A model generated the notes under the pieces. That model worked only from the letters and a program-made list of their open reading frames with translations, searched no databases and was not told where the DNA came from. Shown here one piece after another: positions 32,353 to 42,725 of a stretch of DNA of 64,000 nt. The position numbers and the translations under genes were made by a program. The DNA comes from Clostridium beijerinckii. GTDB lineage: Bacteria > Bacillota > Clostridia > Clostridiales > Clostridiaceae. Position 1 is the stretch's first letter. Each line of letters opens with the position of its first letter. Location of the stretch: contig NZ_CP073653.1 of assembly GCF_018223745.1 (NCBI RefSeq), positions 1,293,001-1,357,000 of the forward strand. Direction: 5' to 3'.

Positions 32353-32664
32353 TATAGATATCCAAATCTAAAACTAAATTTATGTGGTAGCTTGCCGAAA
32401 TCATAAATATTTTGTTCCGAAAATCTATGAAAATATCGCTGAAGATTCTAAGCGGCAGGTTGTATCCACTTTAGCATGCTCCAACTTTCAGTTTGACAAG
32501 CTAAAGTGGAACAACCTACAGCTAAGAACCTTTAACAGCTCATTTTCAAATGTTTTCTACGCAAATATATTTATGATTTCTAGTGAAGAGATGAACTTAA
32601 AGTTCTGGCAATTTTGTGAATATGTTCATCTAATAAGTTAAATTCTTATTGGCTATCTATATAT
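32353..32664. mobile_element. Family C repeat, partial copy
   Basis: Left end TATAGATATCCAAATCTAAA, then GCCGAAATCATAAATATTTT and AAATATCGCTGAAGATTCTA, shared with the 25457 and 31014 copies. The middle segment TTCCGAGGGAAGCTC is missing. Two family C copies lie within 1.7 kb here. Confidence 0.7.
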
Positions 32665-32821
32665 TTGTTTTTATAGTTTATTAGGTCAAGGTTGATTTAA
32701 AATTCTCTTTATTTCAGCAGCTGTTAAAATAATTTCACAATACAATAAAATTTCATGTTATACTATAAATAGGATATAATTGACAAAAAAAGATAAGATG
32801 ACTAATATGGGGGACATAATC

Positions 32822-33700
32822 ATGAGTAAAAAAATAAAAAAAGCGATAATTCCTGCGGCAGGCTTGGGCACAAGGTTTCTTCCAGCAACTAAAGCAAAAT
32901 CTAAGGAAATGCTTCCTATAGTAGATAAACCTGCAATTCAGTATATTGTGGAAGAAGCAATAGCTTCTGGAATTGAAGAAATTCTTATTATAACTGGAAG
33001 GCATAAAACATGCATTGAAAATCATTTTGATAAGTCAGTGGAACTTGAAGCAGAACTAGCTAAAAATAATAAGGACGATTTATTAAAGATAGTCAGGGAT
33101 ATATCAGGTATGGCAAATATTCACTACATAAGACAGAAGGAACCAAAAGGGTTAGGACATGCTATTTACTGTGCTAGGGCATTTGTAGGAAATGAACCTT
33201 TTGCAGTATTGCTTGGAGATGATATTGTTTATACAAATGAATACCAAAAGCCTTGTTTGAAACAGCTTATGGACTGCTATAGTGAATACAAAACAAGTAT
33301 ATTGGGAGTGCAGGCAGTAGAACCAGAGCATGTATCAAGGTATGGAATAGTTAATGGAATAAAAATTGAGGATAGAGTGTCTAAGGTTAAGGGGTTAGTG
33401 GAAAAGCCAAATATTAAAGATGCTTTATCTAATACTGCAATTCTTGGAAGGTACATAATAACACCACAGATATTTGAGGTATTAAGCAGAATTAAACCTG
33501 GAAAAGGTAATGAAATACAGCTTACAGATGCATTATTAGAATTGCTTAAAGAAGAAGCAATTTATTCATATAACTTTGAAGGAACAAGATATGATGTTGG
33601 AGATAAACTTGGATACTTAAAAGCTACAGTAGAATACGCATTAAGAAATTCAGAACTTAGAGATGGATTTACAGATTACTTAAAGAGTATAGTTATTTAA
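32822..33700 (+). CDS. galU: UTP-glucose-1-phosphate uridylyltransferase
   Basis: This 292-residue protein starts MSKKIKKAIIPAAGLGTRFL and contains the nucleotidyltransferase motif GLGTRFLPATKAKSKEMLP, the LLGDD metal/nucleotide site, GLVEKP and GKGNEIQLTDALLEL. It makes UDP-glucose from UTP and glucose-1-phosphate for surface glycans. I choose ATG 32822, with GGGGG 8 nt upstream, over the ATG at 32780. It is the functional partner of the galU pseudogene at the window start. An ABC transporter gene follows after 38 nt and may be cotranscribed. Confidence 0.93.
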   Translation: MSKKIKKAIIPAAGLGTRFLPATKAKSKEMLPIVDKPAIQYIVEEAIASGIEEILIITGRHKTCIENHFDKSVELEAELAKNNKDDLLKIVRDISGMANIHYIRQKEPKGLGHAIYCARAFVGNEPFAVLLGDDIVYTNEYQKPCLKQLMDCYSEYKTSILGVQAVEPEHVSRYGIVNGIKIEDRVSKVKGLVEKPNIKDALSNTAILGRYIITPQIFEVLSRIKPGKGNEIQLTDALLELLKEEAIYSYNFEGTRYDVGDKLGYLKATVEYALRNSELRDGFTDYLKSIVI

Positions 33701-33738
33701 GTTTTGAAATTAAGTTGAATTAGTAAAAGAGGAAAATA

Positions 33739-35718
33739 ATGAGTATATTAAGTTTAAAAAATATTAGCAAATATTATAAAGTAAAAAGTAGTGAAAAAGT
33801 TTATGTGCTAAAAGATATTAATTTATCTTTTGAGAAAAATGAATTAGTGGCGATTATAGGAGAATCAGGTAGTGGTAAGTCTACATTAATGAATTTAATA
33901 GGTGGATTGGATTCTAAATATAATGGAGAATTATTTGTAAACGGAGATAATATTAAAAAGTTTAAGAAAAGAGAACTCGATGATTATAGGAAAAATAAGA
34001 TTGGGTTTGTATTTCAAAGCTTTAATTTAATACCACATTTATCTATTTTAAATAATGTAGCAATAGCTATGACGCTATCTAATGTAAAGAAAAAAGAAAG
34101 AGTTAAACGTGCAAAAGAATTGTTAATAGAACTTGGGTTAAAAGATCATATAAATAAGAAGCCAAACCAGTTATCAGGTGGGCAGAAACAGAGGGTAGCT
34201 ATTGCAAGAGCATTAGTGAATGATCCTGAAATAATTATTGCAGACGAACCTACAGGAAGCCTAGACTCAAAGACATCAATGCAAGTTCTAGAAATAATGA
34301 AGAGTATAGCTAAAGCTGGTAAACTTGTGATTATGGTTACTCATTCTGAAAAAGTAGCATCTTGCTGCAGCAGAGTAATTAAAATAGCTGATGGAAGTAT
34401 AAATGAGGATAATAAATCCTTTGAATTGGAAGCTGCTGTTGGCGATGAGAAGAACTATGAAGGAAGCAGATACATCAGAAAAAGAGGGAAAAGTTTAAAT
34501 TCTTTTAATGCAATAAAGCTGGCACTTACTAATATGAAGGAAAAGGCAATAAGAAATATATTTATTTCTATAGGCTCAAGTATAGGAATAATGAGTCTTA
34601 TTTTGATGTTGGCTTTTGGAAATGGAATTAAGGCTTATTTTAATAGAACTATGAATAGTTATGTTAATCCTCTAGTAATAGAGGTAAACATGCCTAGTGA
34701 TGATTCTGAAACGGTTGATTTAGATATTGCAACCATACAGAAGCCTGACATTAATAAACAAACTCCATTTAAAGAAGAAGATATAAAAAAGCTATCAGAA
34801 ATAGAAAATGTATCTTCTATAGAAAAGGGATTTAATGAAATATCTCTAGGAGCAGATTCTTTAAGTTATAATGGAAAAGGAAGCAATGTCATGAGGCTTT
34901 CAACCATATCTTCAAATATAACAGAATCAAATCTTAAGGAAGGAACGTTGCCTAAAGACGGAGAGATACTAATAAATAAAACTATAAGTGATAAAGTTGG
35001 AGAAGACGTTATTGGTAAAAAGGTGACTTTGAGCATTTTAGTAAATCAAAAGGTATTAAAAAAAGAATTTGTTGTAAGCGGAATTTATACTACAGCAGGT
35101 GGAGATTTAACTTCAATCATGAAGTCTGTCTTTTTAAACTATTCAGATTTAGAAAACTGGTATTTAGAGAATAAATATGAATTAAAGTCTAATGTAATGT
35201 ATTTAAATACACCTAGTGAAAAATATACTGACGGAATAAAAGAAAAGGTTAAGGAACTCGGATATTCAGGATCTTCGCAGGAGCAAATGTTAAATATGTT
35301 TAATTCTATGATAAGTATTTTAACTTACGTGCTATCAGGAATTTCGGCGGTATCTTTGGTAGTATCTGCAATTATGATTGTAGTAATAATGTATATTAGT
35401 GTTGTAGAACGAACTAAAGAAATAGGCATAATTAAAGCCATAGGGGGGCGTCGGAAGGATATAAGAAAGATTTTTGTTTTAGAAGCGTTCTTAATCGGCT
35501 GCTTCAGTGGGATTATTGGACTTGCCTTTGCATATGCATTAATGAGAGGTATAAATATCAAGTCAATTAAATTATTTGGAATCAATTTAGTTTTGATAAA
35601 GAAGTCATATGCTGCTTTTGGATTAACATTAAGTATTGCTATAAGCGTTCTGGCTGGACTATTACCAGCTAATAAAGCTGCTAGATTAGATCCTGTTGAA
35701 TCTTTAAGAAGAGAATAA
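33739..35718 (+). CDS. MacB-type ABC transporter, ATPase-permease fusion
   Basis: Residues 1-230 form an ABC ATPase: Walker [10 protein letters not shown], signature LSGGQKQ and Walker [14 protein letters not shown] membrane helix near residue 275 precedes a large extracytoplasmic MacB-like core domain. Three C-terminal FtsX-type helices follow, including [21 protein letters not shown]. The fusion of ATPase and permease is the MacB layout. In Gram-positives such proteins export peptides or respond to antimicrobial peptides. GAGGAAAA precedes ATG 33739. No partner membrane-fusion protein is adjacent. Confidence 0.9.
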   Translation: MSILSLKNISKYYKVKSSEKVYVLKDINLSFEKNELVAIIGESGSGKSTLMNLIGGLDSKYNGELFVNGDNIKKFKKRELDDYRKNKIGFVFQSFNLIPHLSILNNVAIAMTLSNVKKKERVKRAKELLIELGLKDHINKKPNQLSGGQKQRVAIARALVNDPEIIIADEPTGSLDSKTSMQVLEIMKSIAKAGKLVIMVTHSEKVASCCSRVIKIADGSINEDNKSFELEAAVGDEKNYEGSRYIRKRGKSLNSFNAIKLALTNMKEKAIRNIFISIGSSIGIMSLILMLAFGNGIKAYFNRTMNSYVNPLVIEVNMPSDDSETVDLDIATIQKPDINKQTPFKEEDIKKLSEIENVSSIEKGFNEISLGADSLSYNGKGSNVMRLSTISSNITESNLKEGTLPKDGEILINKTISDKVGEDVIGKKVTLSILVNQKVLKKEFVVSGIYTTAGGDLTSIMKSVFLNYSDLENWYLENKYELKSNVMYLNTPSEKYTDGIKEKVKELGYSGSSQEQMLNMFNSMISILTYVLSGISAVSLVVSAIMIVVIMYISVVERTKEIGIIKAIGGRRKDIRKIFVLEAFLIGCFSGIIGLAFAYALMRGINIKSIKLFGINLVLIKKSYAAFGLTLSIAISVLAGLLPANKAARLDPVESLRRE

Positions 35719-35728
35719 TTAATAGTAA

Positions 35729-35860
35729 ATATATATGTTGCAAAAATAATTTTTCATAATAATTCTAAAAATATTGGGAAAATTTTAGCCGTAATTGTGA
35801 AATGTGCATTGTGATTGTGAATTGAGAATCGTGCATTGTGCATTGAAACATATATATATA
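35729..35860 (+). repeat. Dispersed repeat family B, copy 7
   Basis: Left end ATATATGTTGCAAAAATAAT, core TATTGGGAAAATTTTAGCCG, several TGCATTGTG units and right end AACATATATATATA. The imperfect inverted termini are well preserved. Confidence 0.78.
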
Positions 35861-35899
35861 ATAAACCTTTGGATGTTACATTATCCAAAGGTTTATTTT
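35861..35899. terminator. Bidirectional terminator between converging genes
   Basis: AATAAACCTTTGGAT/ATCCAAAGGTTTATT, a 15-bp perfect stem, followed by T residues. It can serve both the ABC transporter and the leftward surface protein gene. Confidence 0.88.
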
Positions 35900-36024
35900 T
35901 ACTGTATATTTTAGCACTCAGAAAACCATCTTCTAAATGGAGCTCACGATTATGTTAAATGCTTGTACATAAATAAGTACCTATTTTTTAGATTAAAAGC
36001 TAAATACAAGAATAACAAGTTTTA

Positions 36025-36999
36025 TTATTGTAATTCAAAAAGAGCCCCTTTTACTGAAACATATTTTGTATCATCTTCAGTAATATACATATCTGCAGAA
36101 TAGCTACTATAAGATATGTGGAGGCGTTTAACAGTATTGCCGCTAACTGAAATCTTCCATTTTGATTTGAATTCAGAAGCTGTCATTGAGCTTTCTTTAA
36201 TAGTAGGATTAATAGTTGTTACGCCAAGAACAGGAAGTGTAGCAGTAATACCATCTTTAGAGATTGTAAATTGTTCACCGACATATGATTCTATAGAGTC
36301 ATTGTTACTACCTTTATAAACGAGATCGCCAACGGTCCAAGTCCCATATAAGTATTCATATGAAGAGTCAGTGTCATCATTTTTTGATCCAGAGCTACTG
36401 CCTCCTGAACCACCTGAGCCTCCTGATGAAGTAGAAGTTGTTGTATTAGTAGTACCCGTAGTAGTATTTTGATTTGCTGTAGATGCATTTACTTTTTCGC
36501 CATTTTGACCAAAAGTATAACTTACTCCGTTAATAGTTATAGTTCCTGTTTTCATTGCTCCAGAGTCACTTAAATAATAAGTTTTACCGTTTAATTCAAG
36601 TAATCCAGTTTTCATATCTCCAGATGAATTTAGGTAATACCAAGCTCCGTTGTTTAAAAGCCAGCCAGTTTGCATATCTCCAGATGGATTAGTATAATAC
36701 CATTTACCGCCATCGCTAATCCAGCCAGTTTTCATTTCGCCAGATGATGCTAGGTAATACCATTTACCGCCATCATTAACCCAGCCAGTTTTCATTACGG
36801 AATTTGAATCGAAGAAATACCAATTTCCATTTATTGATTTCCAACCGGATACCGCAGCATCTCCGTCGCTGTAGCTCCAACTACTATTATCAGCTTGTCT
36901 CCAAGCAGCTGATGCTTTTGTAGGAAGCACAACAGTAGCAGTAGCTACAAGTGTTATTGCAGCTACAAAAACTAAGTTTTTTAGTTTGAAATTTTTCAT
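36025..36999 (-). CDS. Secreted cell-wall-binding-repeat protein, 324 residues
   Basis: A signal peptide (about residues 1-31, ending TKASA) is followed by about seven cell-wall-binding repeats (SGWKSINGNWYFFDSNSVM, TGWVNDGGKWYYLASSGEM and so on). A Gly/Ser linker and a unique C-terminal beta-rich domain follow (YLYGTWTVGDLVYKGSNNDS to VSVKGALFELQ), whose start resembles lipocalin-like GTW folds. Here the repeats are N-terminal and the cargo C-terminal, opposite to the protein at 17488. GAGGAGTG lies 5 nt before the chosen ATG at 36999; the ATG at 37014 precedes it. The 37000-37337 gap shows only AT-rich promoter-like sequence. Confidence 0.85.
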   Translation of the reverse strand: MKNFKLKNLVFVAAITLVATATVVLPTKASAAWRQADNSSWSYSDGDAAVSGWKSINGNWYFFDSNSVMKTGWVNDGGKWYYLASSGEMKTGWISDGGKWYYTNPSGDMQTGWLLNNGAWYYLNSSGDMKTGLLELNGKTYYLSDSGAMKTGTITINGVSYTFGQNGEKVNASTANQNTTTGTTNTTTSTSSGGSGGSGGSSSGSKNDDTDSSYEYLYGTWTVGDLVYKGSNNDSIESYVGEQFTISKDGITATLPVLGVTTINPTIKESSMTASEFKSKWKISVSGNTVKRLHISYSSYSADMYITEDDTKYVSVKGALFELQ

Positions 37000-37337
37000 T
37001 TTAACACTCCTCATAATACTTGATTAGTTATGCTCAAAATTCACAATAGTTTGTTTGAGGTTATTGCATATGTATAACTATGTGAAGTTTGAAATATACA
37101 TATATATAATTTACCATTTAAATATGTAAATTTCAAATTATTATAAATGATGGAAGGTTAATTAATATCTAGAATAAGAAAATTGAAAAAAATAGTAATT
37201 TTTAAATGAAAAACTATTCATATAAGTGGATATCATGGAAAAAATATTGTAATTAGCCCATAAATAATATATTATAGAATATGTATACTGTTATTGGAAG
37301 AGAATATAGTTAAAATATTGAAAGGGGAAAAATAAGA

Positions 37338-37997
37338 ATGAAAATGAAAAAATTATTATCAATGGGAGCACTTGGATTAGTAGTAGCTTGTTCTACATCT
37401 ATAGGAGCTTTAGCAGCTGACACACAAACAACTAGTAAGACTGATTTACTAATAAAAATGATTGCAACTCAATATCTTGAGGGAACAAATCCAACAGGTC
37501 TATTTGAAGGGGTAAAGGCAGATACTCCAATCAATACAGTTGTCACTGATAAATTCATTGGCAATGTTAAAGATACGTTTGGAGATTCTGAAGTTGCTAA
37601 TAAAGCAATAAAAAAATTTGAAAACAATAAAGATGCTACTGTAAAAGAAATTTTACAAAAAGCTACTAGCAGCCAAGAGAATTTCGAGAGATTTAGAGAT
37701 GATTTCATAGAAATTGCAAAAAAAGTACAAGCTATGGATAAATTAACAGATGATACTGCTAGAGCAGCGGCTGAAAAGAAAGTAATTAGTATTGTTAGTG
37801 CTTATAATAGCTCTTTAACTGTTGCTTTTGGAAAAGATGCTGAAGGAAGAACAAGTGCTACTATTAAGAAATCAGGTAAAACTATAATTCAACTTAATTC
37901 TGAGGATCTTCAAAAGGTTATAGATAAGGCTAAAGATTTCACTTGGAATGATTTTAATAATAAAAAAAGCGAAATAAAAAATCCATCACAAAAATAA
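37338..37997 (+). CDS. Hypothetical secreted protein, 219 residues
   Basis: A clear signal peptide (MKMKKLLSMGALGLVVACST...ALA, cleavage near residue 27) precedes a helical protein with no recognised family. Features are KTDLLIKMIATQYLEG, QENFERFRDDFIEIAKKVQA and a Lys-rich C terminus. The Cys in VVACSTS is inside the hydrophobic core and could be a weak lipobox (LVVAC), so a lipoprotein is possible. AAGGGGAAAA precedes the ATG. It lies 60 nt before a membrane-protein gene and may be cotranscribed with it. Confidence 0.65.
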   Translation: MKMKKLLSMGALGLVVACSTSIGALAADTQTTSKTDLLIKMIATQYLEGTNPTGLFEGVKADTPINTVVTDKFIGNVKDTFGDSEVANKAIKKFENNKDATVKEILQKATSSQENFERFRDDFIEIAKKVQAMDKLTDDTARAAAEKKVISIVSAYNSSLTVAFGKDAEGRTSATIKKSGKTIIQLNSEDLQKVIDKAKDFTWNDFNNKKSEIKNPSQK

Positions 37998-38057
37998 ATT
38001 TAATAATTAGATTTGTAAGAATTTTTTAATCTTATTAGGAAGGATTAATATACTAGC

Positions 38058-39362
38058 ATGAATAAGACAAGAAAAAGCATCAGTGTTATTATTGCCATAT
38101 TGTTAGTGTGCAGTATTATATTTGCAGTATTATCTATATTTCTTAAGGCTATTGTATTAAATAAAAATACGTATACTAATATACTTGATAAAAATAATAC
38201 TTATGAACAAATTACAACATCAGTTTATGATAAAATAGATGCTATATTAAGTGCTAAAAATATTAATTATGACATTAAGGAATCTATAATAACAGAAGAT
38301 GACATAAGAAAAGAAGCTGATACTATGATTTCTGGCTTAATTGATTATTTAGAAACAGGAGAAAATAATATAAAACCTTTAAATACAGAAATATATAAGC
38401 AAAGAGTTGCGGATATATTACAATCTATATTTGGTAATTTGAAATCTGATAAAAATGATTTGTCTTATAATAGCAATATAAAGCTGGATAATATGGCCTA
38501 TAGTGGGCATCCTGTTATGTTCAGTAATATGGTTGTTAATAAAGAACAGTCGCAAGTAGGACAAAATACTATTAATGTAGAAAAGCTAATGTCTAAAGAA
38601 GAAGCAGAGGCTAGAGTAAGGGAAATATTAAAAGAAAAAGGTTTAACTGAGGAACAAGCTATTGAAAAGGCAAGAAAAAAAGGGATAACTGAAGAGCAAG
38701 CTTTAAATATATTGGCTGGGTATGGGATAACAATTGATGATGATTCAACTGGGTCAACAGCAGAGAAAACTACTAGCGATACTAGCAATGATAATTCACC
38801 TGCACAAGAAAATCAGGGGGATGTTAAAAACTCAAGTGAGGGATCATCAAATAGTAAAATTACAAATCCTACAGATCAACCTGGGGTTAGTAAAAGTGCC
38901 AAAAGTCAGTTAGAAAACATAACAAAAAAATTACAAAGTGAAGCTGAGGATAATATTAATAAAGAAGTTGAAAAAATAAACTTAAATAAGATGTTAGGTT
39001 CTAGTAAGCTTCAAAAGATAGCAAAAGTCACATCAATAAGTTATAAACTGTTTTGGCTATTTATAATATTACCGTTTATTTTGATGGGAATGCTAATCAA
39101 AATAAACGGCGGAGATTTTAATTCAAGCTTAAAATACATAAGAAATGCATTTTTATCGTCAGGTCTAGTATTGTTAGCAATCTCTAGTGGTGCGTACTTT
39201 TTTAAAGCTTATGAAAAGATAAATATTAGCCAAGCTTATTTAGTTGATACAATTTCTTATACGATAAAATATTTTTCTAATATTTTATTGGTTTATGGTG
39301 CAATAATATTTGTCATAGGTTTACTTATGTTTTTGCCTAAACTTAGAAGAAGGCTAAATTAA
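38058..39362 (+). CDS. Hypothetical membrane protein, 434 residues
   Basis: I do not recognise the family. It has one N-terminal membrane helix (about residues 8-32) and an extracytoplasmic region of about 290 residues. That region contains EEAEARVREILKEKGLTEEQ and the similar GITEEQALNILAGYGI, then a Ser/Asn/Asp-rich low-complexity stretch. Three C-terminal helices follow (LFWLFIILPFILMGMLI, AFLSSGLVLLAISSGAYFF and ILLVYGAIIFVIGLLMFL). The repeat of TEEQA segments suggests short helical hairpins. It lies between two secreted-protein genes, all rightward. Confidence 0.65.
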   Translation: MNKTRKSISVIIAILLVCSIIFAVLSIFLKAIVLNKNTYTNILDKNNTYEQITTSVYDKIDAILSAKNINYDIKESIITEDDIRKEADTMISGLIDYLETGENNIKPLNTEIYKQRVADILQSIFGNLKSDKNDLSYNSNIKLDNMAYSGHPVMFSNMVVNKEQSQVGQNTINVEKLMSKEEAEARVREILKEKGLTEEQAIEKARKKGITEEQALNILAGYGITIDDDSTGSTAEKTTSDTSNDNSPAQENQGDVKNSSEGSSNSKITNPTDQPGVSKSAKSQLENITKKLQSEAEDNINKEVEKINLNKMLGSSKLQKIAKVTSISYKLFWLFIILPFILMGMLIKINGGDFNSSLKYIRNAFLSSGLVLLAISSGAYFFKAYEKINISQAYLVDTISYTIKYFSNILLVYGAIIFVIGLLMFLPKLRRRLN

Positions 39363-39464
39363 GAGTAGGCAATATAAGGTGTTATTTGTTTATTAGGATG
39401 ATATAAACAAATTAAGTTTTATTATAATTGAATAGTAAGAGTATTTAAGGAGGGTAATATAATA

Positions 39465-40547
39465 ATGAAAAGTTTAAAATTAAGGAAAATAGTTGCATCT
39501 GTAGTTGCAGCATTAACAATAGCAACTTTATCTCCAATTGGAGCATCAGCAGAATGGAAGCAAGATTCTAATGGTTGGTGGAATACAGAAGGAAATTCAT
39601 ATTCTACAGGTTGGAGATCAATAGATGGAAATTGGTATTATTTTGATTCAACAGGGTATATGAAAACAGGATGGGCAAATGACGGAGGTACATGGTACTA
39701 TATGCAACCATCAGGAGAAATGAGAACAGGCTGGGTAAATGATGGCGGTACATGGTACTATACAAATGCATCAGGAGCAATGCAAACTGGATGGGTAAAT
39801 GATAGAGGTACATGGTATTATTTACAATCATCAGGGGCAATGAAGACAGGTTGGATAAATGATAATGGTGTATGGTATTTTGCATCAACATCAGGAGCAA
39901 TGCAAACAGGAGTAATTGAAGTTAATGGAAAAGTATATTATCTTGCAGCAAATGGAGCAATGGCAACAGGTAATGTAACAATCAATGGAGTTACTTATAC
40001 TTTTGCAGCAAGCGGAGAAGCTATAGGGGATAAGAAGCCGACACCAACATTAGCATTCACATCTGCTGGTGTTCCAGTGAAAGTAAATGATCCGTCAGAT
40101 ACAACAGGAACTACTATTCCAACTACAAAAACTGGAGGCGGTGGTGGAGGCCATCATAGCTCAGGCGGAAGTACAGTAGATCCTGAGCAAGCTGCGATAG
40201 ATAATAAATATGCACAAGAAGCTGTAATTCCTGAAATAAAACCAGTACTTAGTGATGATAAAAAAACTGCAACTATAAACGTAGCAGCAGTACTTGCACC
40301 TAAGTTTAAAGAAGAATTAGGACAAGAAAAACCTGATAATATAGATGGTGTTGACTATCTTGTTAAGAAAGATATAACTATAAGTACAGCTGATGGAACT
40401 GATGTAGGTATAACACAAACTGGATTAGCTGAATATAAAGTAACAGCAGGTACTAAAGGAACAGTAACAGCAGTTATTTCTTTATTAAATCCTAAAACAG
40501 GACAATTATATTATGTAAGTTCACAATCTACACCATTCCAAGCTTAA
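39465..40547 (+). CDS. Secreted cell-wall-binding-repeat protein, 360 residues
   Basis: A signal peptide (residues 1-29, ending GASA) is followed by about eight cell-wall-binding repeats of near 20 residues (TGWRSIDGNWYYFDSTGYM, TGWANDGGTWYYMQPSGEM, TGWVNDGGTWYYTNASGAM). A Gly/His/Ser linker (GGGGGGHHSSGGS) and a C-terminal domain of about 105 residues (AIDNKYAQEAVIPEIKPVLS onward) complete it. It shares the repeats-first layout with the protein at 36025. AGGAGGG lies 11 nt before the ATG. A perfect terminator follows at 40663. Confidence 0.86.
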   Translation: MKSLKLRKIVASVVAALTIATLSPIGASAEWKQDSNGWWNTEGNSYSTGWRSIDGNWYYFDSTGYMKTGWANDGGTWYYMQPSGEMRTGWVNDGGTWYYTNASGAMQTGWVNDRGTWYYLQSSGAMKTGWINDNGVWYFASTSGAMQTGVIEVNGKVYYLAANGAMATGNVTINGVTYTFAASGEAIGDKKPTPTLAFTSAGVPVKVNDPSDTTGTTIPTTKTGGGGGGHHSSGGSTVDPEQAAIDNKYAQEAVIPEIKPVLSDDKKTATINVAAVLAPKFKEELGQEKPDNIDGVDYLVKKDITISTADGTDVGITQTGLAEYKVTAGTKGTVTAVISLLNPKTGQLYYVSSQSTPFQA

Positions 40548-40662
40548 TAGCTGAATTTATAGACGAATATAAAGATTTAAGAATTATTAATTATATTTGT
40601 ATTAAACTAAGAGTTTTATAATCAAATGTAATAGTAATACTTATTCATTAATAGCAGAAGCA

Positions 40663-40693
40663 AAGCAGTAAGAATTTTGAATTCTTACTGCTT
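40663..40693 (+). terminator. Terminator of the surface protein gene
   Basis: AAGCAGTAAGAATT/AATTCTTACTGCTT, a perfect 14-bp stem with a 3-nt loop. Confidence 0.88.
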
Positions 40694-40794
40694 TCTTATT
40701 TTTTTATATCTGCTATAATATTACTTGTCGCTATTTTTATTTCTAGCGAAGAAAAATATTGGGGAAAGTGTTACTTTATATAAAATAAAGTTTA

Positions 40795-40900
40795 TTATAT
40801 ATATTGTAAAAATAAATCTTCATCATAATTCTAAAAATACTGTAAGAATTCTAGACGTAATTGTGCATTGTGAATTGTGAATTGTAAAATATATATAAGT
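40795..40900 (+). repeat. Dispersed repeat family B, copy 8
   Basis: Left end ATATATATTGTAAAAATAAA, core TACTGTAAGAATTCTAGACG, TGCATTGTGAATTG units and right end AAAATATATATAAG. Confidence 0.75.
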
Positions 40901-40924
40901 TAAGAGGCATTAAAGAAAAAAGAA

Positions 40925-41192
40925 GTTCAAAACTATCAAGAAGATTTCGAGTTAGGCATAAGTAATATAGCAGTAAGAAGGGCCTTGCTAGGGATATATC
41001 CGCTGCTAAATAGAAAATTTGAAATCTTAGGCTTCGAGTGAATCAATTGCTTTGAGCATATGCTGAGACTTTTTTATTCTCTAGAAGTTTATATTAAAGT
41101 CAAATTTTTGGCGTTGTACTCTTTGATGGCATAAATTATGAAAGTTACTGATTAAGAGTGTTAAATTCTTAGAGAGAATAAAAAAGAAGTAT
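40925..41192 (+). ncRNA. Candidate structured RNA upstream of rarA (possible 6S RNA)
   Basis: The gap contains two long imperfect hairpins. In the first, AGATTTC (near 40942) pairs with GAAATCT (near 41020) and TAGCAG pairs with CTGCTA. In the second, TTTTTTATTCTCT (41070-41082) pairs with AGAGAATAAAAAA (ending near 41186), with ACTCTT/AAGAGT inside. In B. subtilis the 6S gene bsrA lies directly before rarA(yrvN)-cymR-yrvO-mnmA, the order seen here with iscR and iscS. Position and rod-like folding favour 6S, but the exact ends and promoter are not resolved. Confidence 0.4.
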
Positions 41193-41358
41193 ATTAGTCA
41201 TTTGGATTTTTGTCGTAGGGATTAAAAATCAGATCTATAAAAAGTATCCTACTCAGTAGTCGCCTGAGATTTTACTCTGATAGAAAATGATTAAAGTGAG
41301 ATTTGTTATTATTTTTGATTGCGTTTTAAAACGATAATTGCAGAAAGGAGTGGGAAAG

Positions 41359-42603
41359 GTGAGACCATTAGCAGATTTAATGAGACCTAATAAATTAGAA
41401 GATTTTGTAGGTCAGCAGCATATATTAGGGCAAGGAAAGCCATTATATAACTTGATAGCTGGAAAAAACATATGTAATTGCATATTTTACGGACCACCAG
41501 GAACTGGAAAAACAACTTTGGCGAATATAATGGCTAATTATGTAGATAAGAAATTTTATAAATTAAATGCAACAGTTGCATCAGTTAAGGATATTCAGGA
41601 CATAACTAATAATATAGATAGCTTATTAAATTATAATGGAGTTGTTTTGTATATTGATGAACTTCAACATTTTAACAAAAAGCAGCAGCAGGCATTGTTA
41701 GAATTTATAGAAGATGGAAGAATAACTTTGATTGCAAGTACAACTGAAAATCCATATTTTGTTATACACAAAGCTATAATAAGCAGATGTAATATATTCT
41801 CTTTTAAGCCTCTAACTACAGGTGACATAATAGTTGGTCTTAAGAGATCTATACAAAAGCTTATAGATGAAGGGATAGAAATAGAATATTCAGATGAGGC
41901 GCTGGAGTATATTGGAGAAATCTCTCAAGGTGATTATAGAAAGGCTTATAATATTTTAGAGCTGGCTGTAAACTCTCAGGTTAAGCAGGTTAGAGTTATT
42001 TCGAGCGAATATATTGAAAGTCTAGGCCAATCAAGTATGCGGGCTGATTCTAGTGGAGATGAATTTTATAATTTATTAAGTGCTCTTCAAAAAAGTATAA
42101 GGGGCAGTGACCCTAATGCAGCAGTACACTATCTAGCTAGATTGATTAAAGGAGGAAATCTAACTGCTATAATTAGAAGAATATCTGTTATTGCAGCAGA
42201 AGACATTGGTCTTGCATTTCCAAATGCATTATCTGTTGTTAATTCTGGAATAGAACTTTCATTAAAAGTTGGACTTCCGGAGGCAAGAATAATTCTTTCA
42301 GAAATAGTTGTATATTTAGCAACGCTTCCTAAATCTAATAGTGCATACTTAGCTATAGATTCTGCTATGAGTGATCTAGAAAACATTAACTTTGGAGATG
42401 TTCCAATGCATTTAAAGGATGCTCATTACTCTGGAGCAGCAAACCTTGGTGTTGGTGGCTATAAATATCCTCATGATTATCCTAATCATTATGTAAAACA
42501 GAGTTATTTACCGCAAGAACTGCTTGGAAAGATTTATTATAATGAACAAAATAATAAATATGAAGAGAGTTTGAGGAAATACTGGGCAGAAATAAAAAAA
42601 TAA
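41359..42603 (+). CDS. rarA: Replication-associated recombination protein A (AAA+ ATPase)
   Basis: It begins VRPLADLMRPNKLEDFVGQQ and has Walker A GPPGTGKTT, Walker B VLYIDELQHF and sensor ASTTENPYF. The C-terminal tetramerisation part contains GSDPNAAVHYLARLIKGG, AAEDIGLAFPNAL and HLKDAHYSGA. RarA/MgsA acts at stalled replication forks. I choose GTG 41359, 8 nt after AAAGGAG, since the TTG at 41338 lies upstream of the ribosome site. It begins the conserved rarA-iscR-iscS-iscU-mnmA cluster. Confidence 0.93.
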   Translation: MRPLADLMRPNKLEDFVGQQHILGQGKPLYNLIAGKNICNCIFYGPPGTGKTTLANIMANYVDKKFYKLNATVASVKDIQDITNNIDSLLNYNGVVLYIDELQHFNKKQQQALLEFIEDGRITLIASTTENPYFVIHKAIISRCNIFSFKPLTTGDIIVGLKRSIQKLIDEGIEIEYSDEALEYIGEISQGDYRKAYNILELAVNSQVKQVRVISSEYIESLGQSSMRADSSGDEFYNLLSALQKSIRGSDPNAAVHYLARLIKGGNLTAIIRRISVIAAEDIGLAFPNALSVVNSGIELSLKVGLPEARIILSEIVVYLATLPKSNSAYLAIDSAMSDLENINFGDVPMHLKDAHYSGAANLGVGGYKYPHDYPNHYVKQSYLPQELLGKIYYNEQNNKYEESLRKYWAEIKK

Positions 42604-42616
42604 TAGCAATTATCGT

Positions 42617-42645
42617 TTGACAAAAGCCGAGTATTTTGGTAAGAT
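42617..42645 (+). promoter_or_regulatory. iscR operon promoter
   Basis: TTGACA (42617-42622), 17 nt and TAAGAT (42640-42645). CCGAGTATTTTGG in the spacer is a partial palindrome that could be an Rrf2-type operator for IscR autoregulation; that is inference. Confidence 0.7.
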
Positions 42646-42725
42646 ATAAGCGAATTTAATATATCTTTTATAATACTAGAAAAACAAAGAAATATCAACA
42701 AAAAACGAAAAGGGGTGAAGAAATA

